Below, one piece after another: positions 45,594 through 53,466 of a stretch of DNA of 64,000 bases; position 1 is the stretch's first letter, and every line of letters starts with the position of its first letter. The position numbers and the translations under genes were made by a program. The stretch spans positions 248,001 to 312,000 of the forward strand of contig DASRFA010000056.1 of the NCBI GenBank assembly GCA_035651755.1, written 5' to 3'. The notes beneath the pieces are model-generated. The model saw nothing but the letters and a program-made list of their open reading frames with translations, did no database searches and was not told the origin of the DNA. This DNA is from DASRFA01 sp035651755 (GTDB lineage Bacteria; Desulfobacterota; Binatia; UBA12015).

Positions 45594-47587
45594 CGCGATG
45601 CGGCTTTCGCGGCGCTCGACCGCGGCGAGTACCAGATCGGCGACGTCCAGGCGCGCTCCTGGATCGTCTTCGGGATGCGCGGGTCGCAGCACGGCGCGAG
45701 GTCCAGCGGAACCGTGTCGGCTCGCGAGCAGTCGACGCCGCGCCGATTGCACACCCACGTGTTCCAGCGGCAGCTCGGGTTCTCGAGCACGCGCGCGTAG
45801 TAGAACGCCGGCGACGCCGGGTCGAACTCGGGATCGGTCCAGACCGTGCAGAGCTCGCCTGCGCCCGGGCCGCGCGGCTCGCAGGTCGCGAGGTCGACGG
45901 TCGCGCCGTTCGCGGCGTCGCCGGCGACGTCGAAGACGCGCTCCTTCCCGACCCCCTTCTCGACCCAGCCCTTCACGATCTGGATGCGCTGAAGCTCGTT
46001 CGCGGGCGCGCCGTTGCCGCCGGGATCGCGCAGCGCGGAGACCGCGAAGCGCGGCGCCCGCGGCTGCGCGTCCCCCGGCGCGGCGGCCGGGAGGGCCGGA
46101 AGCTCGGCGCCCATCGGCACGCCGCCCGCGTAGCCGCGTGCCGCGAAGTCGGCCTGCCCGCAGAGATCGGCGGGGTAGTCCCAGCCGCCGAAGAAGCGCA
46201 CCGTCAAGCGCGGGCCGCTCGTCCCGTAGGCCTCCCGCCGCTTCATCGCCGCGAAGAGCGCCTCGCGCGAGTTCTCCTCGGCCCACAGCACGGCGAGTCC
46301 GCCGGGGTTGAAGCGCGCGACGTCGGGAAACGGCGGGATGCCGAAGCGCGCGTTCACGGAGCCGGCGCCGTGGCCGACGTGCTGGTCCTCGTCCACCATG
46401 CCGGGCGCCGCGAGGTGCGTGTCGGTCGAGCCGATCATCCCGTACCGGAACGGGTTCACGCCGAGCCGCGACTCCTGCACGAGGCCCTCGACGAGCGCCT
46501 CGCGCACGTACACGCGGTCGGGCAGCTTCTCGTTCCCCGAGCTCGTCGCCATGTCCATCAGGCGCGGGATGCCGATCTTCTCATACTCGCACTGCTCGTC
46601 GGGCGAGCCGGGCCCGCACTCGCTGTCGCCCTTGTGCTGCGTCACCTCGACGAGCGTCTCGAGGCGGGCGCGGAGGCGGGCGTCGTCGGCGTCGATGGGC
46701 GCGCCGTCGGGGCGGGTCACCGTGAACATCATGCCGTTGCTCACGTTCGAGTTGTGCGGGATCGCGATCGCGTCGCAGCCGTTCCCGCGATCGACGCAAT
46801 CGCGCAAGAGCGCGTCCCAGAGGCCTTCCTGCGTCGGCGTCTCGATGTAGGTCGTCGGGTAGTCCTGCACGACCTCGTTCCGGAAGACGACGTTCCGGTG
46901 GATGTTGCTTCCGCCCGGCATCGCCGTCCACTCGTAGCCGACGAAGGTCGTGAAGCGGCAATCGGGCGCGGGGTCGTAGAACTCGGCGGCCGCGTCCCGG
47001 ATCTCGCGCCACGGCCCGCGGCCCGCGTCGCGGCACGTGGCGCCGCCTTCGCCGCAGAACGAGAAGCGGTGCGGCGACTCGCTGCTGTAGACCGCCCCGT
47101 TCACGAGCATGTAGCCGAGGACCGGCCAGCGCCGCACGATCGAGCACACGAGCGAGTCGTGACCGGCCATGCCGTCGGCGCTGCACATCCGGGTCTCGCC
47201 GAGGAGGTCGCTGTGATCGGTCACGATCGCGAAGTCGAGCGGCCGCCGGAGCTGGATGCTCGACTGCGCGCGGCCTTCGGCGTCGTAGGGCTGGAGCCCG
47301 ATGCGCTCGCCGCGCGCGAAGCGATACGCCTCGCGCGGGCCGGCGAGCGTCCCCTGACCCCACGCGTCGAAGGAGAGCGCGGTGTGGACGTGCGTGTCGC
47401 CGAAGAACGGCCGGCGGAGCGGATCGTGGATCGCGCACGGCGGCCGCGCCTCCGCGGGTGGCGGCTGCCCGGCGTCAGCCGCGGCGCGGCTGGTCGCGCA
47501 TGGGATCGCGACCGCGGCCAGCGCCCCCACCGCGCCGATCACGAGCGAGCCGGCCGCGGCCCGGCGCGTCGAGCGCCCGCGCGTCAC
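45590..47587 (-). CDS. DUF3604 (PHP-like) exported protein
   Basis: The 665-residue product begins at GTG 47587, overlapping the preceding stop as GTGA; the longer frame upstream is rejected. It has a signal peptide (SLVIGAVGALAAVAIPCATS) and the DUF3604 motifs: PFFGDTHVHTALSFDAWGQG, DFAIVTDHSDLLGETRMC, NVVFRNEVVQDYPTTY and YGMIGSTDTHLAAPG, whose His/Asp residues form a PHP-like metal centre. The family is annotated as unknown function but is probably a secreted metal-dependent phosphoesterase. The gene is followed by GNAT with ATGA overlap. Confidence 0.92.
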   Translation of the reverse strand: MTRGRSTRRAAAGSLVIGAVGALAAVAIPCATSRAAADAGQPPPAEARPPCAIHDPLRRPFFGDTHVHTALSFDAWGQGTLAGPREAYRFARGERIGLQPYDAEGRAQSSIQLRRPLDFAIVTDHSDLLGETRMCSADGMAGHDSLVCSIVRRWPVLGYMLVNGAVYSSESPHRFSFCGEGGATCRDAGRGPWREIRDAAAEFYDPAPDCRFTTFVGYEWTAMPGGSNIHRNVVFRNEVVQDYPTTYIETPTQEGLWDALLRDCVDRGNGCDAIAIPHNSNVSNGMMFTVTRPDGAPIDADDARLRARLETLVEVTQHKGDSECGPGSPDEQCEYEKIGIPRLMDMATSSGNEKLPDRVYVREALVEGLVQESRLGVNPFRYGMIGSTDTHLAAPGMVDEDQHVGHGAGSVNARFGIPPFPDVARFNPGGLAVLWAEENSREALFAAMKRREAYGTSGPRLTVRFFGGWDYPADLCGQADFAARGYAGGVPMGAELPALPAAAPGDAQPRAPRFAVSALRDPGGNGAPANELQRIQIVKGWVEKGVGKERVFDVAGDAANGATVDLATCEPRGPGAGELCTVWTDPEFDPASPAFYYARVLENPSCRWNTWVCNRRGVDCSRADTVPLDLAPCCDPRIPKTIQERAWTSPIWYSPRSSAAKAASR

Positions 47588-47976
47588 GACAGCGCCTCGA
47601 TCGCGTTCTCGTAGGGCCGGCGGCCGAACGGCGTCCGGTACACGTCCCAGCCGACGGCGACCGCGAGCCCGGTCGCGACGATCGCGAGCGTCGCCGCTCG
47701 GCGCGCGGTCGGCGAAAGGCGGGCGAGCGCGCTCGAGGCCAGCCAGGCGACGAGCCAGGACAGGAGGAGATAGACGGCGGTGTGCGCCGCGAACATGGCG
47801 AGGATGCGCGGCACCGCGCCGTCCGCTCCCTCGCTCGCGGCCTGCAACGCACACACGCCCGTCAGGAGCGCGTACGTCGCGGGCGGCATCCACCCCGTCG
47901 TGAGGACGAGCAGGGGAGCCGGCGCGAGGAGGAAGGTCGCCGCGAAGAGCACGCGGCGCGACGTGCGGACGGTCAT
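47584..47976 (-). CDS. small four-helix membrane protein
   Basis: The 130-residue product has about four hydrophobic helices (VLFAATFLLAPAPLLVLTTG, ILAMFAAHTAVYLLLSWLVA, ATLAIVATGLAVAVGWDVYR) and a short C-terminal tail. No family is recognised. Its stop overlaps the start of the DUF3604 gene as GTGA, so it may place or assist that exported protein. ATG 47976 is taken; a GTG at 48000 is possible. Confidence 0.7.
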   Translation of the reverse strand: MTVRTSRRVLFAATFLLAPAPLLVLTTGWMPPATYALLTGVCALQAASEGADGAVPRILAMFAAHTAVYLLLSWLVAWLASSALARLSPTARRAATLAIVATGLAVAVGWDVYRTPFGRRPYENAIEALS

Positions 47977-48118
47977 GTGCCGCCCGTAGTGCTGCCCCAC
48001 CGCGGCGCGTTGTCAAGCCGCGCGAGGCCGGACGGCTCGCAGACGGCGCCGCTCACCGAGAAGGGTCGTCGCCGAAGCGGCCGGAAACGCCGGCGAGCGC
48101 CGCAGAGCCCGCGCGGGT

Positions 48119-48156
48119 CACCGTGCCGGCGGCCTCGGTCCGCCGCCGGCACGGTG
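48119..48156 (-). terminator. strong hairpin after the secreted protein gene 48172-50421
   Basis: A 15-bp perfect stem (CACCGTGCCGGCGGC and complement) with an 8-base loop lies 15 bases beyond the gene's stop. It is the longest perfect hairpin seen in the window. No T-run follows on the minus strand, but position fits an intrinsic terminator in a GC-rich genome. Confidence 0.6.
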
Positions 48157-48171
48157 GGACCGCGTGTCACG

Positions 48172-50421
48172 TCACTTCTTGCAGGTCAGGGTGGTCTGTG
48201 CGCCGTTGAAGGCGCAGTTGGCGGGCGTGAACTCGCTCTCGCCGCACAGGCCCGCCTCGGCGTCGGTCTGGTCGCCGAGCACGACGATCGCCTCCAGCGG
48301 CGCATCGCCCGCCGTGATCGGGTAGGTCCCGTTCTTCGCGGAGACCGTCACGCGCACCTGGCGCGGGCTCACCAGGCTCCGATCGTCGATCTTCAGCCCG
48401 GTCACACCGCCGAGAGGCGAGAGCGTCTTGTCGCGATACTGCCACGACGTCCCGATCCCGTTCCGCTTCCAGCCGCGCGTGCCGTTGCCGCCATACGGCC
48501 CGCCCGGCAGCGTCTGGTCGAGCTCCACGCCGCCCGCCTGGTCGAGGAGGACGATGCGAGCTCCGCGCAGCGACGGGTTCAGCGCCGCAAACGCGCCGGC
48601 CGACGGCAGGTCGAACGCGGCCGAGATCTTGAGGCCGTCGTTTCCCGGAGTCGGGTCGGCGTTGATCTTGGAGACGACGACGCGCGGCTTCGGCTTGTTC
48701 GCGTAGAACTTCCGGGCGCCGCCGACGTTCGTGCAGCGGTCCTGCTGGTCGCACACGAGGTCGCCGTCGCTGTCGGGCAGCGCCGCGTGCTGGCAGGTGC
48801 CCGCGCCGTCGCACTGCTCGGTGGTGCAGGCGTCTCCGTCGTCGGGGCACGAGCTGCCCGCGGCTTCGAAGTGGCAGGTCGCCGAGCAGCAATCGCCGCT
48901 CGCCGTGTTCCCGTCGTCACACTGCTCGCCGGGGTCGAGCTGCCCGTTTCCGCAGAGGCCGGACGGAACCGAGCAGACGTAGGCGAGCGCGTTCGCGAGG
49001 ATCAGGTCGCCGTCCGTGCTCGCGTTCCAGAAGTCGCTTCGCGCATCGGTGGACGGCGGGAAGAAGCCGAGGTCGGCGCGGCGCACGCCCGCGATGTCCC
49101 GGGTCGCGATGAGCGGAATGTTCCCCGGCCCGGTCCAGTTCGCGACGCGGACGGCGGAGGGATGGAGGTTGTCGAGCGACGGTCGGTAGCTCGCGGTGCC
49201 GCCGTCGAAGCTCGTCACGCCCGCCAGGATCGGGTGCCCGGGAACGAAGACGGTTCCGAGCACTTGCTCGTCGTTCTGCTGCTGGCCGCTGGGACGAATC
49301 GCCCAGTAGTCGTCCGCATTGAACCGGCCCTGGATGGGAATCGATGCGGTCGCGAACACCGCCGCCACGACGCCGCCGCCGCCGTCGACGTAGTCGGCGA
49401 GCCTGTCACCGAGGGTCGTCGCCGTGCCGGGGTCGAGCGGTCCGTCGCTGTAGACGAGGAGCGCCTGGTAGGTCTGCATCTGCGCGAGCGTTGGAACTCC
49501 GCTCGGAAGGTAGAAGGTGTCGACGACGGAGAAGCCTCCGGCGCCGAGGAGCTTCGCCTGGACGTCGTCGTTCCAGGACGTGCTGTTCGGCGCCCCGAGC
49601 ACGGCGACGCGACCGCAGCCGCCGCTCCCGAGGCCGACGTCGTAGCCGCGCCAGCTGGCGCCGGCCTGATCGACGATCCAGACCTTCCCGTTCGCGTAGC
49701 TCAGGCTGAAGTGCGCGTCGAAGGTCTGCCCCGCGGCGGTGAGCGTCGTGTCGCCGACGCGCGCGCCGCTCGCGTCCCACGCCGAGAGGACGCCTTTCGA
49801 GTACGTGAGGTAGTACCCGCCGGCGGCCGCGACGCCGCGGTTCTGGGGATACGTGTTCTCGTCGTTCTGCGATCCGAACCCGGCGAGAGTGGTCGTTCCG
49901 ATGACGTTGCCGGTGGCCGCGTTCCAGCGCGTCACCACGCCCTCGTTCATCGCGACCATCTCGCTGCCGCCGGCCGCGAACCCGACCGCGCTCTGCCAAT
50001 CGAGCGTGCCGCCCGTCAGCGTCAGCTGCGGCGCGAACGTGCCGGGGGCGGTCTGAACGAAGATCGTCGGATCGTTGAACTGCCGGGCGTAGACCGTGCT
50101 CGAGTTGAAGCTCGTGAAGACCGACCGGAAGTCGAGCCCGGGAGAGTACGTCGCGACCAGAGCGCCGTTCGCCGCATACTGCGCGTAGCGAACGCCGGAG
50201 ACGCTGCCGCCCGAGCTCGACCAGAAGCTCGTGCCGTCGAACGCGAGGGTCATCGTGGTCGAATTCAAGGCGTCCTGGAACACCATCCCCGCGGAGTAGC
50301 TGCTCGCGAAGATGCCGCTGCTCCACGCGGGACGCGAGAATGCGACCGTCGACGCGATGGCCGTGAAGGCCAACACGAGACGTCGCCACCGGTGAGTCGA
50401 TCGAGCTCGAGAATGCATCAT
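48172..50421 (-). CDS. large secreted protein with Myxococcus-type Cys repeat and LTCK-ending domain
   Basis: The 749-residue product begins at ATG 50421 with AGGAGG eight bases upstream and has a signal peptide ending RPAWSSG. N-terminal ~250 residues are beta-rich propeller-like; then a flavodoxin/GATase-like part (CGRVAVLGAPNSTSWNDDV, YQALLVYSDGPLD). A Cys-rich section follows: CGNGQLDPGEQCDDGN is the myxobacterial repeat (TIGR02232 type), then DSDGDLVCDQQDRC, a thrombospondin-3-like calcium motif. The last ~145 residues (TSWQYRD, ending LTCKK) match the C-terminus of the protein at 33941. A sigma-54 promoter sits 89 bases upstream. A cell-surface or secreted structural role is likely. Confidence 0.82.
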   Translation of the reverse strand: MMHSRARSTHRWRRLVLAFTAIASTVAFSRPAWSSGIFASSYSAGMVFQDALNSTTMTLAFDGTSFWSSSGGSVSGVRYAQYAANGALVATYSPGLDFRSVFTSFNSSTVYARQFNDPTIFVQTAPGTFAPQLTLTGGTLDWQSAVGFAAGGSEMVAMNEGVVTRWNAATGNVIGTTTLAGFGSQNDENTYPQNRGVAAAGGYYLTYSKGVLSAWDASGARVGDTTLTAAGQTFDAHFSLSYANGKVWIVDQAGASWRGYDVGLGSGGCGRVAVLGAPNSTSWNDDVQAKLLGAGGFSVVDTFYLPSGVPTLAQMQTYQALLVYSDGPLDPGTATTLGDRLADYVDGGGGVVAAVFATASIPIQGRFNADDYWAIRPSGQQQNDEQVLGTVFVPGHPILAGVTSFDGGTASYRPSLDNLHPSAVRVANWTGPGNIPLIATRDIAGVRRADLGFFPPSTDARSDFWNASTDGDLILANALAYVCSVPSGLCGNGQLDPGEQCDDGNTASGDCCSATCHFEAAGSSCPDDGDACTTEQCDGAGTCQHAALPDSDGDLVCDQQDRCTNVGGARKFYANKPKPRVVVSKINADPTPGNDGLKISAAFDLPSAGAFAALNPSLRGARIVLLDQAGGVELDQTLPGGPYGGNGTRGWKRNGIGTSWQYRDKTLSPLGGVTGLKIDDRSLVSPRQVRVTVSAKNGTYPITAGDAPLEAIVVLGDQTDAEAGLCGESEFTPANCAFNGAQTTLTCKK

Positions 50422-50510
50422 CGCCGTTTCCTCCTGGCCGGCTCGACGCTCCGACCAGGCGGATCCACGTCGCGGGGCCGACTTTTGGTTTGAGCCCGCG
50501 CGGCCGCACA

Positions 50511-50525
50511 GCAACGGCCGTGCCG
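50511..50525 (-). promoter_or_regulatory. sigma-54 (-24/-12) promoter
   Basis: Read on the minus strand, CGGCACGGCCGTTGC differs by one base from the promoter at 30647 and keeps the GG/GC spacing. Both are also preceded by CGCCCG. It lies 89 bases before the ATG of the secreted protein gene. Confidence 0.7.
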
Positions 50526-50575
50526 CGGGCGCGGCGGAAACGGCTCCTCAAACCGCGACGGCGGAGAGCCATGTG

Positions 50576-50605
50576 CGGAATCCCGCATCGGCGAGCGGGA
50601 ATCCG
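50576..50605. promoter_or_regulatory. imperfect inverted repeat upstream of the sigma-54 promoter
   Basis: CGGAATCCCGC and GCGGGAATCCG form 11-bp arms with one mismatch and an 8-base centre, 50 bases upstream of the -24 element. It could be an activator binding site or part of a terminator for the gene ending at 50659. Confidence 0.35.
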
Positions 50606-50658
50606 TGCGCGATTTCGGATCGGCGAGCCGCGGGCCGCAGCGCCCGCAGCTCAGGCTC

Positions 50659-52248
50659 TCACTGGAAGGCTTGGCGGACGCTCGCGCTCATCGCGTTCGG
50701 GGCGATCCCGTCGACCGGATAGCTCTGGCCGGACGTCGTGGTCCCGGTGCCGAGCGATCCCGAGAAGCCATTGATGCCGAAGAACTTCTCGTCGTCGGGA
50801 CAGCCCCACGGCTTTTCCGTCCACTCGAAGACGTAGCTGCCGAAGAAGTGGGGGTGGCTGCCGTCGCCCACCATCGCGGTCGACTTCTGGAGCTGCTCGA
50901 GCAGCTGCTGCGCCTGAGTGTTCCGATTGCCGCCGGCGTCCGAGAGCCTGCGGTTCATCTCCGAGACGAGGAGCGGCACCGTCGGGTAGAGCGCGTGGAA
51001 GTTCTCGACGTGGACCTGCAGCGCGGGCGCGTCGTCGTAGACGTTGATCGAAGCGATGAAGTTCCGGTCCCAGAGGTTCGTGAGGCCCTTCGCGTCGAAC
51101 GCCTGCTTCAGGACCTGCATCTTGCCCTCGAACGGCAGCTTCAGCGGGACCGTGATGAGCCGGCTCGTGTCTTTCGCCGCGATCCACTGGGCGATCGTCG
51201 CGACCTGATCCGCGGCCGCACGGTCGCCGGTGTCGATCTCGTTGCCGATCGCCCACATGACGACCGCCGGCGGCTTGTTGGTCGTGATCTCGGACACGAT
51301 CTCGTCGATCCAGCCCTGGTTCTGCTGCTGCACGTAGTAGTTCGAGATCGGCACGGCGACCTTCATACCTCGAAAGTTCGCCGCGTTGAGGAACGGGAGA
51401 TGATTGCGCTCCGCCGGTCGGTTCCAGTCGTAGAGGTGGAGGAAGTTGACCTTGAGGTCCGCCATCGCCTTCAGGTCGCCGCGCGCCGGCGTGCCGGCGA
51501 GTCCCCAGAGCTGCTGGAAGTCGGCGTTGTAGAAATCCGAGTCGTAGTAGACCGACTTGGGCGCGTCGTTGCAGCTCGTCCGGTAGTCCGACGGCGCGGG
51601 GACGTAGCACATGCCCTTGACCGGACGCGGCAGCAGCATCTGCGCGAGCTGCTGCGCGCTGCCCGGGCCGGCGACTCCGGCGCTGTCGACGAACACCTGC
51701 GTCACCGAGAACGACGGCTTCGGGCCCGAGCCCTCGATCGTCGGGTAGAAGGCGTCGCGGCCGTCGGGCAGCTGGAGGAACCGCGCGGCGAACTGGAGCG
51801 AGCCGTCGGCGAGCAGACGGGGCGCAAAGAGCGTCATGATCGCCCAGTCGATCTCGTCCGAGCCGTGGATCGTCATCGTGATCGCGGCGTTCGGCGGGTT
51901 GTCGACGAAGCCGTTCGACTCCCACGCGGCGACCCAGTCGGCGAGCCCCATGCTCGTCGCATCGCGGAGCGGACGGTCGGTGAAGACGACGACCTGATCC
52001 CACGGGTCGTTCATCGTGAAGAGCCAGGCGCCGTCGCCCTCGTCGGTGAGCGTGCCCGCATCGCTGTAGAGCAGGAACAGCGCGCTCGCCTGCGCGTCCG
52101 GGGGTGGCGTCGCCTGGGGCGTCGGCTGCGACGAGCCGGAGTCGCCGCAGCCGGACAGTCCCGCTCCGGAGAGCAGGAGGAGAGCGGTGGCGGCGACCAC
52201 CATCGACACCATCCCGATGAATCTCGAACGGCCTCGGTCGTGAATCAT
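50659..52248 (-). CDS. glycoside-hydrolase-like (clan GH-A) lipoprotein
   Basis: The 529-residue product has a lipoprotein signal (LLLLSGAGLSGCGDSG). An N-terminal beta domain (~40-200) is followed by a TIM-barrel-like part. VVMWAIGNEID carries the Asn-Glu acid/base pair of clan GH-A, and VPLLVSEMNRR a Glu at the place of the nucleophile. Other barrel motifs include ADLKVNFLHLYDWNRP and FFGSYVFEWTEKPWG. It should act on a beta-linked glycan at the cell surface; family number not assigned. The start at ATG 52248 is just beside a decayed gene on the other strand. Confidence 0.8.
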   Translation of the reverse strand: MIHDRGRSRFIGMVSMVVAATALLLLSGAGLSGCGDSGSSQPTPQATPPPDAQASALFLLYSDAGTLTDEGDGAWLFTMNDPWDQVVVFTDRPLRDATSMGLADWVAAWESNGFVDNPPNAAITMTIHGSDEIDWAIMTLFAPRLLADGSLQFAARFLQLPDGRDAFYPTIEGSGPKPSFSVTQVFVDSAGVAGPGSAQQLAQMLLPRPVKGMCYVPAPSDYRTSCNDAPKSVYYDSDFYNADFQQLWGLAGTPARGDLKAMADLKVNFLHLYDWNRPAERNHLPFLNAANFRGMKVAVPISNYYVQQQNQGWIDEIVSEITTNKPPAVVMWAIGNEIDTGDRAAADQVATIAQWIAAKDTSRLITVPLKLPFEGKMQVLKQAFDAKGLTNLWDRNFIASINVYDDAPALQVHVENFHALYPTVPLLVSEMNRRLSDAGGNRNTQAQQLLEQLQKSTAMVGDGSHPHFFGSYVFEWTEKPWGCPDDEKFFGINGFSGSLGTGTTTSGQSYPVDGIAPNAMSASVRQAFQ

Positions 52249-52259
52249 GGCGCGCGAGC

Positions 52260-52524
52260 ATGACGGCGAACCCCGCTCGCCGCAACGGCGCGTCTGCCGT
52301 CGCGCTCGCGCGGTCGGACCCGATCGACGGCGGCTACTCGGTGGGGCTCGTCGAAGGCGATTGCCAGCGGAACACGATCTCGCAGAACTGGTACGACGGA
52401 CCGGCGTCGGGATCGGTCCGATGCTCGGCAAGAACAGCATCGGCCCGACGACGTCACGGGCTTCGCGTTCCCCTGCATCGATCAGGGGACGGACACGAAG
52501 ACGAAGCTCGCCTGCACTCATTGA
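52260..52524 (+). pseudogene. frameshifted remnant of an unidentified protein gene
   Basis: Protein-like sequence jumps through three frames: DPIDGGYSVGLVEGDC...NTISQNWYDG (52317-52399), then TGVGIGPMLGKNSIGP (52400-52447), then DDVTGFAFPCIDQGTD...LACTH with TGA at 52522-52524. Read together they form a sensible C-terminus of ~70 residues. No single frame covers it. I take it as the decayed 3' end of a gene between the GH and EamA genes; the family is not recognised. Confidence 0.5.
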
Positions 52525-52570
52525 TCGAGCGAGCTTGGCGGCTCGGCGGTGGACGCAGTAGACACGCCGT

Positions 52571-53464
52571 GTGTCGATCTGGTCGGCCATCGGCCTCGCC
52601 CTGATCGCGACCTGCTGCTACCAGGTCGGCACCGTCATGCAGAAGGTCGCGGCGGACCGCATGCCCCGCATCCGGCTGCGCGGCGGTCAGGGCAGCACCG
52701 TGCGCGCCTTCCTCGGCTCGCCGCTCTGGGTCGGCGGGCTCGCCGTGTCGGCCGGCGGATGGGTGCTCTTCCTGAAGGCGCTCGCCAACGCCCCCGTCTC
52801 GATCGTCCAGCCCGTCCTCGGCTTCGGCCTCTGCCTGCTGGCGCTGTTCTCGGTCGTGGTCCTCCGGGAGCGCCTTCGTCCGCTCGAGTGGCTCGGCGTC
52901 GGGCTCATGGTGGCCGGCATCGTGCTGCTCGGTGTGAGCGGCGCACGCGAGCACTTCGCCGCGGACGCGATCTCCCGGGCCGGGCTGGTGGCGGCGAGCC
53001 TCGCGATGCTCGCCAGCCTGCCTGTCGCGTTTCAGATCGCGCGCGTCAAGCCGACGATCTCGCAGCCCGTCGTGCTCGGGTTCGCGAGCGGCGTCCTCAT
53101 CGGGCTCGGCGCCCTCTACGCGAAGGCGCTCTTCGTGAGCCTGTCGGTCGGTGCCGCGGTCGTCGGGTGGACGGTCTTCCTGCCCCTCGTCCTCCTCACG
53201 AACATCGGCGGGATGTGGGTGACGCAGGCGGGATTCCAGCAGGGCCGCGCGCTGATCGTCATCGCGATGAGCGCGGTCACGAACAAGATCGTCACGATCG
53301 TCGGCGGGATGGCTGCGCTCGGCGAGCTTCTCCCGGACGACGCCGCGTTCGCCGTCGCGCGCCTGGCGGGCTTTGCGGCCGTCCTGATCGGAACGGCGAT
53401 CCTGGCGCGCTTCGGCGCGGTGTCGGCGGCTCCGCCGGGAGAGGTCGTCGCCGAGACGTCCTGA
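52571..53464 (+). CDS. EamA/NIPA-like transporter, DMT superfamily
   Basis: The 297-residue protein has nine to ten membrane helices in the two-fold repeat of drug/metabolite transporters. IGLALIATCCYQVGTVMQKV opens it, and FLKALANAPVSIVQPVLGFG with LRERLRPLEWLGVGLMVAGI ends the first half; the second half ends VTNKIVTIVGGMAALGE. This resembles EamA and NIPA magnesium transporters. The start is GTG 52571. The substrate is not evident. It ends two bases from the convergent DUF3556 gene. Confidence 0.85.
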   Translation: MSIWSAIGLALIATCCYQVGTVMQKVAADRMPRIRLRGGQGSTVRAFLGSPLWVGGLAVSAGGWVLFLKALANAPVSIVQPVLGFGLCLLALFSVVVLRERLRPLEWLGVGLMVAGIVLLGVSGAREHFAADAISRAGLVAASLAMLASLPVAFQIARVKPTISQPVVLGFASGVLIGLGALYAKALFVSLSVGAAVVGWTVFLPLVLLTNIGGMWVTQAGFQQGRALIVIAMSAVTNKIVTIVGGMAALGELLPDDAAFAVARLAGFAAVLIGTAILARFGAVSAAPPGEVVAETS

Positions 53465-53466
53465 TG

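Noticed and set aside
47588..48016. N-terminal extension of the DUF3604 frame upstream to 48016
   Set aside because: It covers the small membrane protein gene in another frame; GTG 47587 is coupled to that gene's stop and begins a good signal peptide.
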